64,000 nucleotides of DNA from Allium sativum (Eukaryota > Streptophyta > Magnoliopsida > Asparagales > Amaryllidaceae): contig CM060918.1 in assembly GCA_030737875.1 (NCBI GenBank), positions 775,924,552-775,988,551 on the forward strand, read 5' to 3'. This document shows positions 60,286 to 64,000 of this stretch, piece after piece. The notes under the pieces are model-generated. The model had not been told where the DNA came from. It did no database searches and saw only the letters and a program-made list of their open reading frames with translations. Both the position numbers and the translations under genes were made by a program. The stretch's first letter is position 1. Each line of letters opens with the position of its first letter.

Positions 60286-60526
60286 TTTTGATGATACGGT
60301 CCTAATAAAATTAATTTCATCGAATTTGGAGACCGTTTGAAAAATGGCCTTTTTATTAGCTTATTAATTTCAACTGAATTTAAAGAATGCGTTTAAATTT
60401 ACTACGCTCACATACTAATTTCAAATGACTTGAAATTTTAACCTGATAACAATTTGACATTCTAGATACAACAAAAGTGGTTTCGTCGAAATCGGAGGTC
60501 ATTTGCAAAATGACTATTTTTAAGGG
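60286..60526 (-). repeat. Paired U3 module (two copies, 166 bp apart)
   Basis: ATTTCATCGAA at 60314 and GTTTCGTCGAA at 60480, each followed by a GACCGTTTG/GGTCATTTGC element and AAAATG. Confidence 0.8.
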
Positions 60527-60913
60527 CTATATATAATATTAATATATATATAAAAATTCTGTAGCGGCTATTCTGAATTTTATTCTTGTCATAACTTACA
60601 ATTTATAATATGAAATCTCAATTTTCCACAGTCATTAGAAAGATATAATTAAGTAGATTCTAACATTTCTTGTTTCATCAAATTCTGACATATATTGAAT
60701 TCTATATATTCAATTGAAGTTTAAAACCAAAATTTCAAACTACCGCGCCATCCCGAGTTCGTTTTAATTAAAATTTAAATTTATACGTTGTTACTTTGTT
60801 TTAAAATAAATTTCAAGTCGTTATTTATTAAAATAAATTATTTTAGCATTAAAAATACATTAAATCAATTAAAAATAAAATTTTAAATTGGTTCCAAAAT
60901 CTGGGTTGTTATA

Positions 60914-61594
60914 ATAAAAGATCGTAAGAATCCACGTTTAACAAATATACTAGAATGAGCCTTAAGTGACCGAGAATGTCCACCTCGTTGGGTCTTAAGT
61001 GGTCGCAGATCCACCCTAAATGCATTAATGAAGGTTTTAAACGATTGACTCGGATACCCACCTCAATAATTAAAATATTCCTTTGTATGTGTGTGTCTGT
61101 GTGTTTCGTAGACATATTTTGACATATATAACCTACCAAATCTAGAGTATAGTCTTTAAACACATATTATTTTCAGTCATCAAAACTTTATGTTCTGACC
61201 CTCTCCTTAACATATCCAACAGGTCAGTAGGTGGGGCGACTTGAGGGATGACACGATGATGGAGCCTGAAGAAGGCAATGAGACTATTATATTGCTGTTG
61301 AATATATTTTTTCTTTTATTGATGGAAACTCTGGATAATGAATATGATGTACCGTTATAGGTAAATGTATTTAACATTTTGTATTTGGATCAGTGACTTT
61401 TGAATAAATGGTACATCTTACTTTATTATTATACTTTCTTGTTCTACTGTGCGAGATTCCATCACGTTATATTATTTGTCATTTTGTGCAAATGTAATTC
61501 CTTATAGGAACTGATGACCCGTTTAGAGTGAATCTAAGTTTCGACGGGTCTTTTCTAGATCGAAATTTAGGCCCACTCCGGGAGGGTTGTTACA
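60914..61594 (+). repeat. 3' end of a plus-strand gypsy LTR
   Basis: It ends CCGGGAGGGTTGTTACA and has the superfamily's layout of a GTGCGAGATTCC stretch ~150 bp before the end. The rest of this LTR is not visible to the left, where 55196-60913 and element 2 intervene. No primer site follows. Confidence 0.65.
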
Positions 61595-62532
61595 CCTTGA
61601 TTTGATCTTAGTGGGTGATCAAGGTTACGTAGGAATTTGGAAAGTCCGTTATTTCTCTACTTGTAAGTGCTTAGGGTTCATGTTATGTATAAAAATGCCT
61701 AATATAAGAGGCTCGAATTTTTTAAATTTTACGCATTTAATAGTATATGATTTACTTGTTATTACGCAAAAAGTGGATTTATTAGGTTATATTTCCAAAT
61801 GAATCATTGTTAACGTTATGATAGTTACGTATGTCCAGTTAACATGTTTTATTTAGCTATGTCTTTGCTATTCTAGCAAATAAATTAGTATTCGCCTTAC
61901 TTTTTTTATTTATTAAATGCTTCATATTGGATAGTAGACTTATATGCAATAAGATATTGAGAGTACTTCGATATTTTACAATGATGTGCGTTTTACTTGC
62001 GTTTTAAAATTCTCATTGCAAACCTTATAATAATGAAAAATGTATGTAATTTGACCAAAGATTACCTTTTTACTTCAGTTTGTGAACATTGTGTAATGCA
62101 TCTAACTTATATATTTTTATATTGTAGGATGATGTCAAAAAAAAGATTCTTTACAATGTTGTTATCACTTCTAAAATTACTTAAGGTCAAGAAATGAAAA
62201 AGTGGTAGATAAAAAGTTTTAACTTCTTCCCTTCCTATAAAAGAGTACGTGAAAGGGTTCTGATCGATTTTTCAATTGCGATGTACGGTAAATTCAGGAA
62301 GAATAAATTATCCTTTACGAAGTTGTGGATGTTATTTTCAAGAAAAGAATTGGCATTGAGAAAGTAATAATGTCAGTAATGAAGATAAAATTGCTCCTTT
62401 TCTTTCATCATATGTCATTATTGTAGAAATCATATAGTCGGATACCGTTACCGAAACAACCCAGAAACTTAATCTGTCGATTGAACCATTTAAGCTAAGG
62501 AATCCTGATTTCTTCAAAGATTTCAGAATAAT
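61595..62532. other. No feature seen
   Basis: AT-rich, no coding frame, between two plus-strand LTR pieces. Confidence 0.5.
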
Positions 62533-62846
62533 TGTAATAACCCGGAAAATACGAGCCAATTTAAAGCTTTTAAATTGGTGATTTCAAAGGAATTTGAACA
62601 ATTGAAATAGAATATTTCAATAAAATAGTGAATTAGAAATAGTGAGTCAGTTTGAAAATTTGAATTCAAACTTTGACTTACTGTGCAGGGTGGAGAATAT
62701 AACGGATTTTAGCAAAACTAAAAATATTTAAATCTGTTTATCAATACCTTTCTAACGAATCTGAAAAATCGAAGTTTCATAACGGGAATCAAAAGTTATG
62801 GCCGAATGAATTTTCAGAAAGGTCGCTATATAGAATATATAGCCCT

Positions 62847-63094
62847 TGAAAAGTGATATTTTGCAAACGACCTCGGAATTCGACGAAACCACTTTTGTTG
62901 GGTCTGGGATGTCAAATTATTGCTAGGTTTCAAATTTCATAATTTTTGAAGCTAGTATGTGAGCGTGGCAAAGGAAAATGTGTTTGGTCAATTTCTGTTA
63001 AATTGGATCGACCAGAAAATGGCCATTTTTGAAACGATCTCAGAATTCGACGAAACTAGTTTTGTTGGGACTGTAGCATCAAAACATAGCTAGA
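62847..63094 (+). repeat. Paired U3 module (two copies, 167 bp apart)
   Basis: GACGAAAC starts at 62882 and 63049. The first copy has TTTTGCAAACGACCTCGGAA and GGTCTGGGATGTC, the second TTTTTGAAACGATCTCAGAA and GGGACTGTAGCATC. Confidence 0.85.
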
Positions 63095-63325
63095 TTTATT
63101 TTTCTGGAATTTTTCGAATCAGTTTGTGGCCCTGGCAAATTGAAATGTACGTTCAGAATTAAAAATTAAATGTTTTATACTTTAATTTGAAAAATAACTG
63201 ACTGTAACAGTCGAATTGGCCAACGAAACATATCCCATTGTGTCCGGGATGGGGGTATTTAGCTAGGGGCGACAGTCGTTGGGCTTGAAAAGGAGTTCGT
63301 TGATGAAAACCCTAATTTTCTGAAA

Positions 63326-63336
63326 TATATATATAT
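63326..63336 (+). promoter_or_regulatory. Possible TATA box
   Basis: TATATATATAT before a C-rich region, about 800 bp into the LTR. Confidence 0.45.
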
Positions 63337-64000
63337 TCCGGCGAATCAGAAAATTCCATTCATTATTTAAAAAATAAAAAATAAAAACTAAAAAACCCCC
63401 GTAACCCACGAACGAACGGCGAAAACCCGTTCAACCCTTCCCACCTCGATTGCCGCCGCCTCCGACACCTCCAGCCAACGCCACCGTTCGCCTCGTCTCC
63501 GCCTCCTCTTCAAATCCGACCCCAGCACCTCCTCCCTCGACGCCTCCTCCGCCAGAATCGAGCCCAGGAAGTCCGACGCTTCCCATCGCCGCCGACGACG
63601 CCACCGACCACCGAGCTGCACCAAACCACCACCGACAGGAAGCCTGCTCGAAGCTCTTCCACGTCAGCACCCCCGATCGTCCCCACGTGCCACGGATTTC
63701 GCGAAAACCTCAAACCTAGTTTCGAACCAAATAGAAAGGTGGGTCCTTTTTGATGTCTGCACTTTGAAAAATCATATCTTTTTGGTGTTTTGACGAAATT
63801 CGATGAAACAGGAAACATCGGGACCGCAAGGAAGCTCTCTACCACATAGAAGAAGCCGCGGATTTTTCTGAGTCATCAATGATTTTTAGCACTCCGCAAA
63901 CCAATGTGGGAAATCTAAATTAATTGAATTTGAATGGAAAATGTCGTGTATAAATTATATTAGCGAAATATAAATTACACACGTGTTGTATACCTCATGT

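Larger units (their letters stand above)
55196..60913 (-). repeat. Minus-strand gypsy LTR (about 5.7 kb), lacking its last ~50 bp
   Basis: Related to 24486-30096 throughout. Its left end begins within the sequence corresponding to about 24535, where element 2 inserted. The right end is GGGTTGTTATA, a changed GTTACA. No primer site, gag or pol. It carries (TA)n runs at 55331-55370 and 56558-56581 and a TATA-like TATAAAC (minus, 60020-60026). Confidence 0.85.
62533..64000 (+). repeat. Plus-strand gypsy LTR, 5' part, continues past the window
   Basis: It starts TGTAATAACCCGGAAAATACG. The paired U3 module is at 62847-63094 and a TATA-like run at 63326-63336, followed by a C-rich untranslated region. 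The Pro-rich frame at 63450-63719 lies in that region and is not supported as a gene. Confidence 0.8.

Noticed and set aside
63450..63845. Overlapping Pro- and Arg-rich frames on both strands
   Set aside because: They come from C-rich untranslated LTR sequence with low-complexity composition and overlap on opposite strands.

Overview
This window is plant nuclear DNA, most likely from a eudicot. It holds almost nothing but transposable elements and their wreckage. The evidence is Ty3/gypsy chromoviruses with initiator tRNA-Met primer sites, many LTRs running TGTAAC..CCCG to CGGG..GTTACA, a tRNA-derived SINE, hAT-type MITEs, a LINE remnant, CACTA-like ends, and two plastid-type tRNAs (trnC-GCA, trnN-GUU) in AT-rich sequence. 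I found no intact host protein gene. The species cannot be named from what is visible.

Left part (1-21.3 kb). A nearly complete minus-strand chromovirus (element 1, 1-8577) has gag, an open pol frame and a 3.27-kb 5' LTR; its 3' LTR is cut by the window edge. Next come a SINE whose 5' end is split by a hAT-like MITE (8749-9590), a promoter-like block, a probable plus-strand solo LTR (11206-15104) carrying a second hAT-like MITE with a perfect 8-bp duplication, a scrap of Tat/Ogre-type gag, a plastid-like trnC, a 5'-truncated LINE and a plastid segment with trnN.

Middle part (21.3-38.4 kb). A plus-strand solo LTR (21308-32470, duplication CCTAC) contains a 5.6-kb minus-strand solo LTR (24486-30096, duplication TTAGT). 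Then a region with CACTA-like ends (34041-38337) contains a solo LTR (34113-36529, duplication ATTGG) of the same family as element 2, plus possible captured gene fragments.

Right part (38.4-64 kb). Element A (38425-44769) has a 4.1-kb LTR and a primer site but about 2.1 kb of non-coding interior, and its 3' LTR is broken after 85 bp. An LTR-like promoter unit with eight 26-bp palindromic repeats follows (44770-46031) and abuts the broken 3' LTR of element 2 (46032-55195), a minus-strand chromovirus with four nonsense codons and a gag frameshift. Element 2 sits inside another 5.7-kb minus-strand LTR (55196-60913). The window ends with a plus-strand LTR tail (to 61594) and a plus-strand LTR start (62533 onward).

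The genes act only within each element: Gag packages the RNA, and Pol supplies protease, reverse transcriptase, RNase H and integrase with a C-terminal chromodomain. I see no operon, defence or metabolic system. The least explained signals are in the LTR promoter regions: periodic palindromic arrays upstream of TATA boxes, and a paired module spaced about 165 bp that recurs in several diverged LTRs.
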